Below, piece after piece: positions 37,701-49,917 of a stretch of 64,000 nt of DNA. The stretch covers positions 91,184,893-91,248,892 of the forward strand of contig CM026426.1 in the NCBI GenBank assembly GCA_014871385.1, in the 5' to 3' direction. The notes under the pieces were generated by a model that was not told where the DNA came from, did no database searches, and worked only from the letters and a program-made list of their open reading frames with translations. Numbering within the stretch: position 1 is the first letter of the stretch; every line of letters begins with the position of its first letter. The DNA comes from Ceratodon purpureus. Taxonomy: Eukaryota > Streptophyta > Bryopsida > Pseudoditrichales > Ditrichaceae. The position numbers and the translations under genes are program-made.

Positions 37701-39582
37701 CTTCTTCGATGGTTACAACAAGGTGACAATGGATACACCTTTGGTACATCCAAAGTTACAATCTCATCTGCAGCATATGCTGATGATTTAGCAGCTATTG
37801 CTAACAAATTAGCATCACTACAAATACAACTAAATAAATTAGACAAATTCTGCGAATGGGCTGGAATGGATCTTGCTATACCTAAATGTGCAGTGACCGG
37901 ATGCCCAAATAAATCAAAAATGAACCCCATAGCATTCAAAGCACAGATCTAAGCCACTAATATAAACTACAGAAACCAACCAATACCAATTTCGGACCAA
38001 CATGACCCTTATACATACCTTGGAATAAACTTAGCACCATCACTTAAATGGAAAACACAAATAAACACCACCACGGCTAAAGTCATCAAACAATGTCAAG
38101 CCTTAGTGGCTTGCCCAGCCACTATGAAACAAAAAATCAACATGGCCGATACAGTCATACGTGTCGGGATCGCATACAACTTCTACGCAGTACCATACTC
38201 TATACCAGCCATTAGAAAACTTGACAAAAAGATCATAGCACTCCACAAAACAATATATGGACTACCAAAAAGTACATCTAATATAGCTACACAAATCCCA
38301 CACGATCTATTCGGAATGGAATTCTTTTCGTTAAAAAATGCCTATCTACGATGTATTGGAGAACAATTACAAAATGGTCTCAATGACAAAGGCAGACTCG
38401 GTAAAATCTACTTTGGCTTAATACAATTCATACTTGCAAAATTTGGAGGCTCCGAAGAAATAGACCGCATCAAATATCAAGATTGTGTGAGATCCCCTAT
38501 CACTAGAACATTGTTTTTACTTAAACATGAAGCCGGAGTCCACCTTAAAAGCACTATAGGAAATTTTCTATTAAATCCATCCCCACTCGAAACCGCATGG
38601 ATGCAAGAAGCACAACACCTTCATGGCCTAAATCCCAAAACTTCTCTCAAACTACTACAAAAACTACTATTACATAATATAATAAATTTAGAACAAATAA
38701 CCATGCCTAACGGGACCACCCTAATGAACCGAGACGAATATAAAATATACCACTCCAACCCCACAAAACTCATAAAAAGTGCGCTAAATATTGCCAGTCA
38801 ATTATTTTGTAAACCCACTTGCCATCAAAGATGCCAAATACCATGTAGATACCGATTCCACTCCCCCCCAAGAACTCTAAAAAATGATTACATATTATTA
38901 AACCACAACATTCTACCACAACAATTGAACCCCCCAATACACCCCCCCAACCCTCCTATTCCCGAACTTCCTCCTCCTCCCAACAATATGCTTAAATATC
39001 CAAGACAATTTCCCATACACACAATACTAAACCACAAACAAAATAAAATCAAAGATCCAAATGGAATAAACTATAAAGATACAACATATTTATGCCAATG
39101 GACCACGCCAAATAATAATACATACAACAAATGACGTAGTCAAAGAGAACTTTTCCCGTGTAGCGACATTAACACTTGTCTCCACAATACTGAATTACTT
39201 ACTCAATACTACACTAAACAACAACATAAACATTTTTTAAACATCATCGAAAAGCACTTCTCCATAGAACAACAAAAAGATACAAGATACGTTACTCCGG
39301 CCACAATTATCCCACTGGCACATGTCTCCATTAATGAATGCAACTCAGAAAATGACATCGAAACAGACTCGAACATTATCTAAACACAACATGACGTCGC
39401 ACACATATACAAAGATAATGGCCGACACCTCATCACCATTCCGAAAACTAGACTACTATGGCTATGGAAACAATATCAACATGCAAAAAATACTCCACAT
39501 GGCCTTGAGCCATCCACCCAATCATTTGAAACCGAAATTGTCTGACTATATTAAAGATATAAATATCGTATTCCAAAATTGA

Positions 39583-40080
39583 TCCACTTAAATGCGCTCA
39601 ATATACAATACCAACTGAAATACTAGATTTTCTAATATCAACATTCAACATCCAGCAATCTTACTTTTCATCACCAGTTACATGCCCTACACAATTTATC
39701 CAATTTTACTCACCATTTTCACGAGATATAATATTTGGCTCCCTAGGAAAAGCATTTGATCATAAATGGAAAGGAATTGGCTACGCTCACCCCCACAATG
39801 AAACCGACTTACAACAAGCCATTCATTGGGCCCGCCTTGCGGCAAAAAATGACCCAAACAGTATCACCATAGTCATCTCTCCTGATACTAACTGGTACCA
39901 AAACTCCAACCCCTACACTGGTCAATTCCAGACACACATATTATTGCCCATTTTGCTGCAGACACCATTACATATGACGAGCCAACAATTCCCCCCGAGC
40001 TTAAACTCGAAAGAAAAGAACTTTCTACGCTCCGAATATTCTGTATCCATCACCAAAACAACAGCATCGGTACGCACGAG
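39583..40080 (+). other. Possible PCIF1-like methyltransferase segment in LINE ORF2
   Basis: Frame 39583 onward encodes FYSPFSRDIIFGSLGKAF, then GYAHPHNE, AIHWARLAA and ITIVISPDTNW. This order recalls the PCIF1-type adenine methyltransferase fold (SPF/FGS...F, NPPF motif, then a VxxPxW strand). The catalytic NPPF position reads AHPH here, so it would be inactive or a relic. It lies between reverse transcriptase and RNase H. The match is by eye and tentative. Confidence 0.35.
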
Positions 40081-41339
40081 CAAATAAATCAACTCGTTTA
40101 GACAATTAACAATCTCCAAATATTACAAATTCACACACAAATTGCATCTCCGACCCCCTTAAACACTCATGTCAATCCCAGTAAAAAATGGTCCAAATCA
40201 TATTATCCAAACACCCCCGCAAATAACTCAACACCTATCCCACAACTACCAAATTACCAAACGAATCTACCACTAAAATTCCACCCCCAATTCAGTTATT
40301 ACACAGATGGATCATTCAAACCCCCAAAAGAAATTGGCAACGGTAAATGGCGGAGAGAAAAAGCCGGATACGGTATTTACAGCCCCAAAGGCCTCAATAT
40401 CCCCAAAAGACTCCACGGACACCAAAATATACTACGTGCAGAAATGATGGCAGTACACAAAACACTCAGAATTATCAACACACAATTCCCTAACGAACTT
40501 GCATACATATTTACCGACTGTCTAAATGTACTATACTTACTTAATACACAAATAAAACATCCCACACTACATAATAGTCACCCCAATCAAACCACACTTG
40601 CCTCCATAGTAGAACTACTCCAACAAAGAACACAACCAACTTCACTATACAAAGTTAGAGCACACGTCAGCATTGACGGTAACGAAGAAGCAGATTATCT
40701 AGCAAAGCAAGGTCTAAAACTAGAACACAGAAAAGCCCTACACCCATACGAACATGCCCATGCCACTCCGTTCTACTTCCAAAAAGATAACTGGCCTTCA
40801 AAAAATGATGTTCCAGACAAAGGACCAGTTAGAACTCTAGAAAAACAAATCAAAAAATACGACAGAGAAAACAATCTAGAAATCATGGCCATACAAACCC
40901 CCAACATTTGCAAATGGACGGGAAATGTAGACATAGACAATGTACTTTCTAACAGATTTTGGGAAAACCCAGCCATCACTGACAAACAAAAATCATGCCT
41001 CATAAAATTCCGTACGGGAACTTATATGGGCCAAGCTAGAAAACAAATGTTCTTTGGTAGAGAAAGATTTCCATCCATCACATGTCCCATTTGCAACTCA
41101 CGCGAACCGGATACATGGCTACATGTATTACTCACATGCCAACAACAACATATACACTCCCTCCGAGTCAAAAGACACAACAAAGCAGTATCGGAAATTA
41201 GAAAACTACTAGTCTCATCGGAAAAATCCCGTTGTTTTATTCTAATGAATGCGGGCACCTTTAATGATAAACCCTCAGAAAATACCATTCCCAATTGGTT
41301 ACTTCCATGCACATGTGGCACTCAAAGATGTCATTGTAA

Positions 41340-41600
41340 CTCTAGATTTAGACCAGACATTCTTTGCGTTAAAGGTTTACCGTACCAAAGTGACCCCCCT
41401 ACAGAAATAAACCCCAATCTTACCATACAATTCATTGAATTCACATACTGCAATGACAGATTCTCACCAGAAACATTTGAAGCTAAAACCAACAAATACA
41501 ATCCATTAATTGCCAGTATTACCGCTAGAGGATGGAAAGTCGACCCCCTTATTGTCATCACAGCAGGCGCTAGAGCTACCACACACATTCCTTCAATGAA
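41340..41600 (+). other. Possible restriction-like endonuclease at the ORF2 C-terminus
   Basis: After the CCHC knuckle the frame has RPDILCV, then FIEFTYCNDRF about 25 residues later, then a Lys-rich helix (AKTNKYN) and GWKVDPLIVI. The RPD...E...K order is the pattern of the PD-(D/E)XK endonuclease found in R2, Dualen and Utopia elements. With an APE at the N-terminus, the element would have two endonuclease types, the defining trait of Dualen/RandI. Confidence 0.55.
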
Positions 41601-41954
41601 ACTACTTGCAGACAACTTCAAAATACCATGGCTTACCATCAAAAACACCTTTAAAAACATAAACACTATTGCCATACAATATGCCATGTCTATACTTCTC
41701 CACAAAAGAAGAATAGAAAACCACCAACCATTACCTGAAACATTAGACCCCCCATAGTCAAAGAAAACCCCTAAATAATCAAAAATATTTTAGTAGCTAG
41801 AGCTACTTAATTTGAATTGATAGCATACAGGTGTCAAGTCTCTTGTCAACTTCTCACAGAGGGGGCTGTTGGTTGGCACAACTCATCTACTGCCTGCGAT
41901 TGCTCACTCAGCAGTACCAAGCCACTTCATCCCCCACATCCACTCAAACGAGTC

Positions 41955-42040
41955 CATCAGGGTTCGAACCCGGACCAGATAAATGAGACAAACGCTCACC
42001 TCCAACCAACAAATGAGCTCGTGGCTTGGTCTCCAAAATT
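41955..42040 (-). repeat. tRNA-derived, SINE-like segment
   Basis: On the minus strand, an A-box-like GAGCTCATTTGTTGG is followed about 40 bases later by a perfect B box, GGTTCGAACCC. Together they resemble an RNA polymerase III internal promoter of a tRNA-derived SINE. The arms do not fold into a full tRNA by eye. It lies directly 3' of the LINE ORF2. Confidence 0.45.
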
Positions 42041-42081
42041 GCAATCAAATGAATCTTGAGTACATAATCACTACTATTACT

Positions 42082-42122
42082 GGTTACTTGTTACTTGTTA
42101 CCAGTTACTAGTTACTTTGTAA
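42082..42122 (+). repeat. GTTACTT simple repeat, possible LINE 3' tail
   Basis: Units of GTTACTT, GTTACCA and GTTACTA in a row. LINEs without poly(A) often end in short tandem repeats; this is the most likely 3' boundary. Confidence 0.5.
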
Positions 42123-42224
42123 CTAAGTGTCTACTCTCGAAAGGGGGGAGTAGATCTTTACTTCCATACCTTTGTCCTGTGGGCATTGGCTTGGGGGTGG
42201 ATCGAACAGACACTTAATTCACTT

Positions 42225-42243
42225 CGGTCTCCTCCGGAGACCG
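42225..42243. other. Stem-triloop inverted repeat
   Basis: CGGTCTCC, centre TCC, GGAGACCG: 8-bp perfect arms with a 3-nt centre. Single copy, inside the right end of the 30.8-kb element. Confidence 0.6.
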
Positions 42244-42384
42244 TAGTTTCTCTCTCTTCAGTGAGTTTCCGGCTTTCTGCTGGTTTCCTACTATCCTGAA
42301 AGACGCTGTACTCCAATTCGGATTTTTCTCTACAGTTCACAAAATCCAAATAATGTGATGTGTTTTTACACCTAGGTTGGCAAA

Positions 42385-42711
42385 CATCGTAGAATCTTAC
42401 GGTCCTGCTTACTACTTGCCAATATTACAATACCCACATGTTTGATAACTTTCGTATATTGAATACTCTTGGAGTCTTCTTTACTGTTTATGTAATGTTC
42501 TAACGTGAAGTGTTTATATGTACCTACTTACCATGGATAGTAGGATCTTACGGTCTTGTACAAGTTGCCAATCTTTGATATCCACATGCTTGATAAGTTT
42601 CGCACTTAATCCCGAGCATTGTTTGCTGTATTTTGCATTTCTAACCTTTATCGTCTCTCTCAATTTCATAAAACGGTTAGGTCTTTGCTGGATCATATGA
42701 TCCTACGATTC
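42385..42711. repeat. Degenerate family-A palindromes, right end
   Basis: Three damaged copies near 42388 (ATCGTAGAATCTTACGGTC), 42539 (TAGTAGGATCTTACGGTC) and 42689 (GATCATATGATCCTACGATT), spaced about 150 bp. They are the last ones before the right terminal inverted repeat. Confidence 0.7.
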
Positions 42712-42760
42712 ACCCTACCCATCATATTTCAGTTGGACTTTGACCAATCTGGACTATTGA

Positions 42761-42787
42761 AAGTCCGGATTTACTTAAATGTGGCAT
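42761..42787 (-). repeat. Right terminal inverted repeat
   Basis: Perfect reverse complement of 11956-11982. Going inward it continues with TTCAATAGTCC and GGTCAAAGTCC (minus strand), which match the copy at 54421 better than the left end does. AGAAGAA follows directly outside. Confidence 0.8.
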
Positions 42788-45000
42788 AGAAGAATATTCA
42801 TTTTAAATAATATTCTTTCACTTAGTAATGTTTGTGGATAATAGAAGAAGAATATAGGGTGCCAATGATGACATCATAATGTGCAAAGTATTTAAATAAT
42901 AAACAATGATGACAACATGGTGATGACATCATACACTCCAAAGTATTTAATAAGACAAAAAATAAATTAAACAAAATACATGTGATAATTTGATTGGATA
43001 TCACTAAAATTTATTATTTTTAAATAATATTTCTTCAATTAGTAATGTAGGTGGATAAATGATGCTGGCATCATACTAGATCCAAATTTTTTATAAAATA
43101 AACAATGGTGACATCATACTCCGTCGTGTACTTTAAAATGAAAGTGAAATTAAAATAATATAAAATAAAATAAAATAATTTTTAAAAAATATATTTAAAA
43201 AAAATAACGAATCATGTGATTAGAAGATCATCTTTATATAGCTTAAATTTATATTTAGCAATATAGGTAGACAATACTAGAAGAAAATATAGTGTTAATT
43301 ATGACATCATAGACCCCAAGGTATTAAAGAAATTAAAAAACAACAGGTGTGAAAATTATATTGGCCATTAGTTAGAATATTCCTTTAAATAGTAATATGA
43401 GTAAATAAAATTAAAAAAATATATATCGTCAAGGATGATAAACTAATCTACGAATACTTGTTAAATTAGAAATTCACATAAATCATATACATAATCAAAC
43501 TATATTGGTACATACGTCTATAATCACAGTTACATGAATATAGATTTATTTTTAGAAAGTATAAATGATATATAAAAATGAGAGAATTAAAAAGTAAAAA
43601 AGAAGAAATGTGGTGAACTTGTTGTGGGAACATTATGTTACTTCTAAGTTCTTTAAGGTCATTTTTCATATAATGGAAAACAAATACATTCAAGTTGAAA
43701 AAAGACATGGAGCAAATCTGAGTGCACTATTGTTCACCAATTCTGCAATGAATAGTTACCGTATTCTTCACTTAGCCATAATATGTGGTTAAAACGTAGG
43801 AAAATATAACAAAGGTTTTGGGTCTATAAAGATAAAGTATATCATGTTTGCAACAGCTGTCCATAATTTTGGTTTAGTAAGGAGCGAAGACTTCTTGAAA
43901 TGTACCCAGTGACGTTAATTTGATATCCAGGTTGTCAACCCTGAACGTAAATCTAGGAATTGGGTAGAAAGTTTATCATTTTGTAAAACGAATAGTAAGG
44001 GCTCTACAACGCTTCTAGATTTGGATAGTTTTAAAAATCCATAAACCGAGTTTAGACTGAACTTATCCCATATCGTATGCAAGGTAACCCAGCTGCGGTA
44101 ATATATGATAATTTTTACAATTCTCTTCTCGTCAGTTGGTAACCGAGTCCCAGTTCAGAGCTGGGACGAGAGAAATCAAATGGAATGACGTACGTCGCCC
44201 CAGACTGTGCGGGGACCGGCTCCAACATGACATAATGCAAAATTAAACAGGAGCCGGTTGTAAATATATGTTGACGCCACATTTTTTATCCACGACCGCT
44301 TTCGTTGAATTCTAAACATCTTTCGAATAATATCATACAATGATCCTAATTTAATTTGACTTCAATAGAAAGGTCGCACATATTTATGTTAATTTGCAAT
44401 ATCTAGCGTGTCATGTGAAAGTTCAGCTAATTGATGCACTGGGAGTATATGATGAACTATAGTACATAGGAAATTACAGGGTAGTAACTACTGACTGTGT
44501 GCCTGTGAAACAAACATAAAGTAAGGATTACTAAATTGAATAATGGTAACTGTATTGGTCAAACATAAAATAAATTAACTAAACAGCCAATAAAAAGAAA
44601 TTCAATTAAAAATATAGAGGGAATTATCATATTGTTCATTAATACATATCCAGAATAGTATAATAAGGCATGTGACAGTGGTGAATAAGTCCACATATAT
44701 CATATTATATAATTTATTTTATATTTAAATTTCTGATTGTCGCAAAAAAATATACAACAATAAAGTGTCACGGATGGCACCCTTTTCATTGAACTTTTAG
44801 GAAAAAAAAAAAAAAAAAACTAATTTGTACATTGGTTAAATAACGGAATATTCCCTGAAATAGTACTTTACGGGGTTTAGTAACCAACAATAAATTGTCG
44901 AAGATGACATTGTTTCCCTTCAAGTACTTAAATAATATAATAAAAGTAAGATATATAAAGGATAACAATCAGGATTTAAAGTGGATAGGTTAAGAACGAA
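42788..45000. repeat. AT-rich degenerate array, right part
   Basis: Same unit types as 10.8-11.95 kb: GTGGATAATAG with CCAATGATGACATCA near 42840, repeated in part near 43050 and 43265, and the CAACAATAAAGTGTCACGG type near 44755. A poly-A run lies near 44800. An inverted pair ACCGGCTCC / GGAGCCGGT (44215-44260) could form a hairpin. No coding frame. Confidence 0.7.
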
Positions 45001-45561
45001 ACATCTCCATATTTACATGTGGAAACGAATAAAGTTTCCTGGTACAAAGAAAATCATCATGTTATAGACTCGCAGGAAAAGATGTGTTCCTTCCTACTGG
45101 TATTCTCAATATTCATTAGTTTGATCACCAATTCATCCAAATAGGATGTATTTCATTTCATTTGCATGTTTTTTGATTCTGTGCACTACTGGCATGTAAT
45201 GGTTCATTCGTTTCAGGATATGCTTTCAAATTATGCACTGGTATGCGCTCTCCATATTTCAGTAGTGTATTCAAAAACAGGAGTTCCCAAAACCATACAA
45301 GTTTTTTCTTTCTATTCAGATAACCACTGCAAATGAAGGAAAACTGATAGGAGCAAAATTCATTTAATTATAATTATGTAATATGCCTAGAATACTATGT
45401 CAACAGCAGTGTTGTCTATGACCGAAACAAACCACTACAAGCAAAGAATGAAAAAAGCCTGAGCCACCGAAACACCGTGTGATTCAGGGCATGCGAATCA
45501 AACAACTATGGGGCATAAACGAATAATGAACCTCCTAGACAATCTCTTGGGTATGAATCCC
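45001..45561. other. No confident gene
   Basis: Probably the 3' flank of the transposase-like gene on the minus strand. No repeats or frames worth calling. Confidence 0.35.
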
Positions 45562-48500
45562 TTAGTCAACTACTAGAAGCTCAGAATGGATGTGATCTTG
45601 GGCCTCGGTGGTGAGTTTGTACACCTGGGTACCTCCACGTCCTCCTTTCTGACGGTGCGTGGCTGCTGGCAGGTCAAATTTCGTGGCCACTACCAAGTGC
45701 GAATAAATGAAAGCTGGTCGACATGGGTCTTCTCTGATGTAAGATGTACTGCTACTACCCCTTTGCTTATAATAAGTCCCAATCACAATTTGCTCCCCGC
45801 AGTAGACTGTCTGACCCTAGGTATCTTCCTTCCTATCCTCTTCAACGCCGTGTAAGGGCTCTTGACACTGAAGTATCCAGAATTCAGGAAACCCGGATCC
45901 GTCATCTGCTAAGACTGCAAAGTGATCACCAACCTCCAAAGTGGCAGCCAGTGACTCTCGAGCGCTCATGCGTGGATGGAGCCGACTCTCCTGAGCATCA
46001 AGCCGAGCTCTATCACGCCTTGTTAGTGTTTGCGGCTCACATGGCTCTAGCCTGATTAGAGTGAAAGGTTCAACAAAACCCGCACTATCGCATGGTCCAT
46101 CGCCGCCATCTAAGCAAAACCCGCAGAAGCAAGAGAGTCGCCGGGTCTGTAACGATGTCCCCTCTAATCCTACACTCCGAACTTGGTGAAAAGATTTGGT
46201 ACCTTCTACAGTGCGAGCATTTGGAGCCTGGAATTGGTTCACCTCAGCCTCTTTGACATCATAGAAGTGGCGGTGTATTGATCTTCGAGCAGTGTGGTAA
46301 CCTGCATTATCGCGGTTCATCCCCTGACGCAGGAAAGTCACCACGTCGGATGAGTTGTGCAGTCGCACTCCATCAGGCTTCACTTGCTCCCTGCGTAGTG
46401 CCTCCTTCACGTGAGCCCCTGCTCCATCCCACTGGCCCTTACCGTGACCCGTACCGAAATGATTCCATTGCATCATACAGCCAACCGGTAAGTCCTCCGA
46501 TCTGGTTAGAGAAGGATACCTCGCAACGAAGTACAATGACTTCGCACATTTAAATTGCGAGGCGCAGCCATCAGAGAAGACTATGTGCTCTACCGGGAAA
46601 AGAAACCCCTGTTCCTTCAAAAAGTCTCTGTGGAGCCCAAAACAGTACTGAACAAAATTGTTATCATGGGATTTGTCATCGCTGATATAAAAATGATACT
46701 CTGTAAGTATCTTATTTTCAGGATCCAACCCGTCCCATTCAGGATGAATTCGAAATGTAATGTGAACCAATATTGTCACCTGAAAACTAAACCAGTGTTG
46801 GGATTGAACCTCATTTTGCCACTTGAAAGCATAATTTTTGGCAAAATCTATGACAGACACAATTGTATCAGGACATAGGTTTCCCATGCATACCTTGAAC
46901 TGCTGATCCTGCCACTTTGCCTCGAAATTGTGGACCAAGAACTCCTCTAAATGGGAGCGCAAATCAACAACTAGTTCTGAAGGCGGCGTCATCTTGTGTT
47001 CTAAACGCAGTGCGTGGCGGTCATTACCATCATCTCCTCTCCCGACAAATACCATCTCAAAGCGCTTCCAAGAAACTAGGGCACTGCTGGAATCAGAGAC
47101 CTCCTGTGGACAAATCCGCAACTTCGATGTCCCACATGCCGCACAGTCTCCACGAATGCATCCTAATGCATGAAACTCATGCTCTTCAGGCTTCGAGCAT
47201 AGAACTAATTCGCACAGCGCCGTAACTGATGGAACAGTTAGCTCCGACGCTCTACATAACCCGGATCCATCCTCTGTTTGACACACATCACAATTGCTGA
47301 TGCAGTTTTTGTGAACTGTTCCACGCCGCATGTAGTTGAGGGCGTCCTTCAATTTGCCCATCTGAACGTGATATCTGCAACAGCAAGAATTAAATTCCTT
47401 CATCCTCCTGACATACCATGGTTGCAATGACTCAAATGACCGCACCCCGATCTCCACACCCAAATGCTCGGCTCTGAACCGCGTATACAAGGAAAGCTGC
47501 GGAAACCATCATCCACCAAAATACTAGTTAGGAAAATATACTTCTAGCTAATTACTTGGAAACTAGGAAATTAGATGAAACGACGACTTTGTCAAACTCT
47601 GACTTGGATACATGCTCGAATCCAGATTCAAAGCAGTCCGCCCAGATTCAAATCCACTTAAAGCTCCATATACACTAGTGAAAAAATTCAAATGGAGCCC
47701 ACAAAGAGACATCTCCGTTGTCAGACTTCAACAAGTCCAGAACCCGTAACACTCAATGCACTCAATGCAGACGCTACACCTAAATTGCACAAGGATTACT
47801 GTTCCTTGCATTACTGTTCCAAAGCCTACTGTTCCTTGAATTACTGTTTGTTGAATTCCTAGACGGGACTGTTCCTGGAAGTCATTGACATTACTCTTCG
47901 TTTTTTTAGATGATGACAGAGTTGAAGTAACCGTGCCTGCACTCACTACAGTGTCTCGTGATGAAGACAGTGAACATGATAGTACTTCAACATTACATCT
48001 ACTTCGAGTTCTTGTAAAATATGACGTTAATCATCTAACGAAAGGAAAAATGAAAATGAACCGAGAAACTGAATTGTGTTGAAAAATGTGGAGATAATAC
48101 TATAAACTAACGGAATGAAATAAGTCTAAGCGAATTAGCCTAGAACAATACCAATGTCATTTCAAGAGACCACTACTCCCAGATTATAGATCAAGGCCGA
48201 CACTGAGTAACAAAGACTGCATCGACCAGTCACTGTATTTACGTTATTTGCAAAGTGAATATACTACTACCTTGGACATTACCTCTAACACTAGACATTA
48301 CCACTCTAATAAACTTTGTCTACAACAATGTGATTAATCAACTGACCTGAGATTCGGTGAGGTGGTGTGTAGGGTGGTAAATCCACTCCTTTAAACCGAT
48401 GCGTTTTCTGGCGACGTCTTTTCTGTTGGGATTGATTCGGGTGTTTCCAGTCCAATAGTCTTCTACCAACTTCGTCACATGAAGAGGTAGACAATCAACT

Positions 48501-49917
48501 CGCCTTTGCCGTCCACAAACAGCCCACAGGCTTTTATCAGATTTTGACTCTAATGCTAACCTCCTCACCAAACCCGACTTCAAGTTTCTTCTATGAATTC
48601 CTATCAAGAGACTGGTCTGTCTAGCGCTGATACCACCAGAGCTTGGAAGCATAGGAATGATCACATTCCTGGCTCGTTGTTGGTCTTTTGAATGTCCACC
48701 TTTAACATACTGCCATCCATGAGAAATATTTGTCACCGCATTATGAGCTACCTCCATGTTAGAGTAATTAGGGAGTACACTACGCCAAATACTGTGCTTG
48801 AGAATCTTCGGTAGCAAGGCTTGTTGATACTCTATTCCCCTATTGCTTGTCTCATCGAACCATCTGAGAGCTAAATCCTCTACTGCACGAGTAGAGGACC
48901 TTTGAATATTGACCACACTAACTTCACTCTCTAAACTATCCTGACATACCCTCTGTAATCTCTCCTTCCTCCTCTCTCGGCACTTCTTCTGTCTGAGAGC
49001 CGCTTTCTCCCTCAACAAAGCTAAGTTCTCCTGAACAGCTAATCGGGCTCTTGTACCTTCTCCAACTCGTCTAGCCATCCTATCGTCTGTTAGAAAATAA
49101 CAGAAATACGTAACAATTGGACTTGCTAGAATATTGATCGCTACAATGACAACCACAAGGTTTGTTCCAAGTTCCCGGCTGCACAGGAAGTCGACAAACT
49201 CTACAGAATAATCTCAGCGATTGGAATGCAATAGCTAGTTTATTAAAGAGAGTCAGTGGTGGAGTATCACCCCCCAGCTACTGAGTTTACTCCACATTAA
49301 CGTTTTCACAACGAGTCGCAAATTATATGAGGCTGCTCTATCTATGTATCACTTAGCTGGCTCAAGAGCTCTAATCTACTTCGAACTTCTTCGTACCGAA
49401 ACCAGCGCAATCATACTTCCTTTCCGATTTGGCACCGAATCTTGTACCTGCGAAAAACGAAGTCATGATTAGAGAGTGCGAAATTCTTGAAAACGAAATT
49501 AAATGAAATATGAAAGAAACACATTAGGCATTCCAAAAGAGACAGTCAACACTTACCTCACCACAAGCATTTACGCATCTGTGACTGAACCTCTGAATCA
49601 AATTCGAAGTTGGATCTTGCAACTCTAGTTTCAGGGGTTTCGGAAACATGGGTGCAATCTGAGTATCTCAAACTTAATTCTGAGACTGGGGTTTGCGGCT
49701 CTATGTCCAAGAGGCTACGGAACTCTAAATTAGTGAGGCTATACTCCGAAACTGATGGACCGACTTCTATTGTTTCTTCACTCTCCCTGTAGAAGTCAGT
49801 AATCAACGTTTGATAAAACACCCACTCATCAACCTTTGGTTCTGTCACTCGATCTTGGTAGAAAAAATCCGTAATCAATGCTTGTGAAGCAGTTGAAGAG
49901 CTTCTTCGTGAACCCAT
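45562..49917 (-). pseudogene. Transposase-like gene, three exons
   Basis: Exons 49917-49557, 49086-48347 and 47496-45562; both junctions match in phase. Exon 2 has a basic, Arg/Lys-rich helix (KKCRERRKERLQ), likely DNA-binding. Exon 3 has a Cys-rich cluster (CDVC, CAACG), YHFYISDDKSHD, IVFSDGCASQFKC and HFGTGHGKGQWDGAGAHVK, the signature of a widespread eukaryotic transposase-like family with acidic catalytic residues. The tail (WILQC, then VIGTYY, AFIYSHLV) follows an in-frame TAG at 45817-45819. A TGA at 49558-49560 ends exon 1 one base before the splice donor. No frameshift seen, so decay is recent or limited. Family assignment is by motif memory only. Confidence 0.65.

Larger units (their letters stand above)
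34285..41757 (+). pseudogene. LINE ORF2 polyprotein, broken
   Basis: Frame 34285-36558 carries an N-terminal region, the 2A motif, and APE motifs (TWNASS, NIQETK, CGDFNRD, NSDHYPV). A frameshift near 36470 leads to 36468-39134, the reverse transcriptase: NNKAPGPDK, ALANTIYKLF, GFRAERGTS, YIDFKNAFGSID, QRGTIQGDTLSP and AYADDLA. Next come an alternative-frame segment at 39583-40080, RNase H (YYTDGS, ILRAEMMA, IFTDCLN, VRAHVSIDGNEEADYLA; all four acidic positions present), the knuckle CPICNSREPDTWLHVLLTC, and a terminal domain with RPDILCV and FIEFTYCNDRF. Stops in frame include TAG 35938, TAA 37345, TAA near 37372, TAA 37950 and TGA 39132. It would nick DNA and reverse-transcribe its own RNA. 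Confidence 0.8.
31441..42122 (+). mobile_element. Non-LTR retrotransposon, Dualen/RandI-like, degenerate
   Basis: ORF1 remains (31441-33795), a repeat-filled spacer, then the ORF2 region (34285-41757). ORF2 order: 2A-like peptide, APE endonuclease, reverse transcriptase, possible methyltransferase-like segment, RNase H, CCHC knuckle, and a possible PD-(D/E)XK nuclease. The element has several stops and frameshifts and is probably immobile. It contains no family-A palindromes although surrounded by them, so it inserted into the 30.8-kb element. The 5' limit is uncertain (27.2-31.4 kb); the 3' limit is set at a GTTACTT-type simple repeat near 42122. Confidence 0.75.
11956..42787. mobile_element. 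30.8-kb TIR-bounded composite element
   Basis: Ends are a perfect 27-bp inverted repeat beginning ATGCCACATTTAAG (11956-11982 and 42761-42787). Both flanks are the same AT-rich array in the same orientation, and GAAGAA lies beside each end (directly before the left end, one base beyond the right), consistent with a short target-site duplication. All family-A palindromes in the window lie inside these limits. Contents: two HAD-domain genes, the ParB-like gene, a DUF7869-like gene, an unknown gene at 26.1 kb, and a nested LINE. I infer a large DNA transposon whose DUF7869-like protein may be part of its transposition machinery. The superfamily is not identified. Confidence 0.65.
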
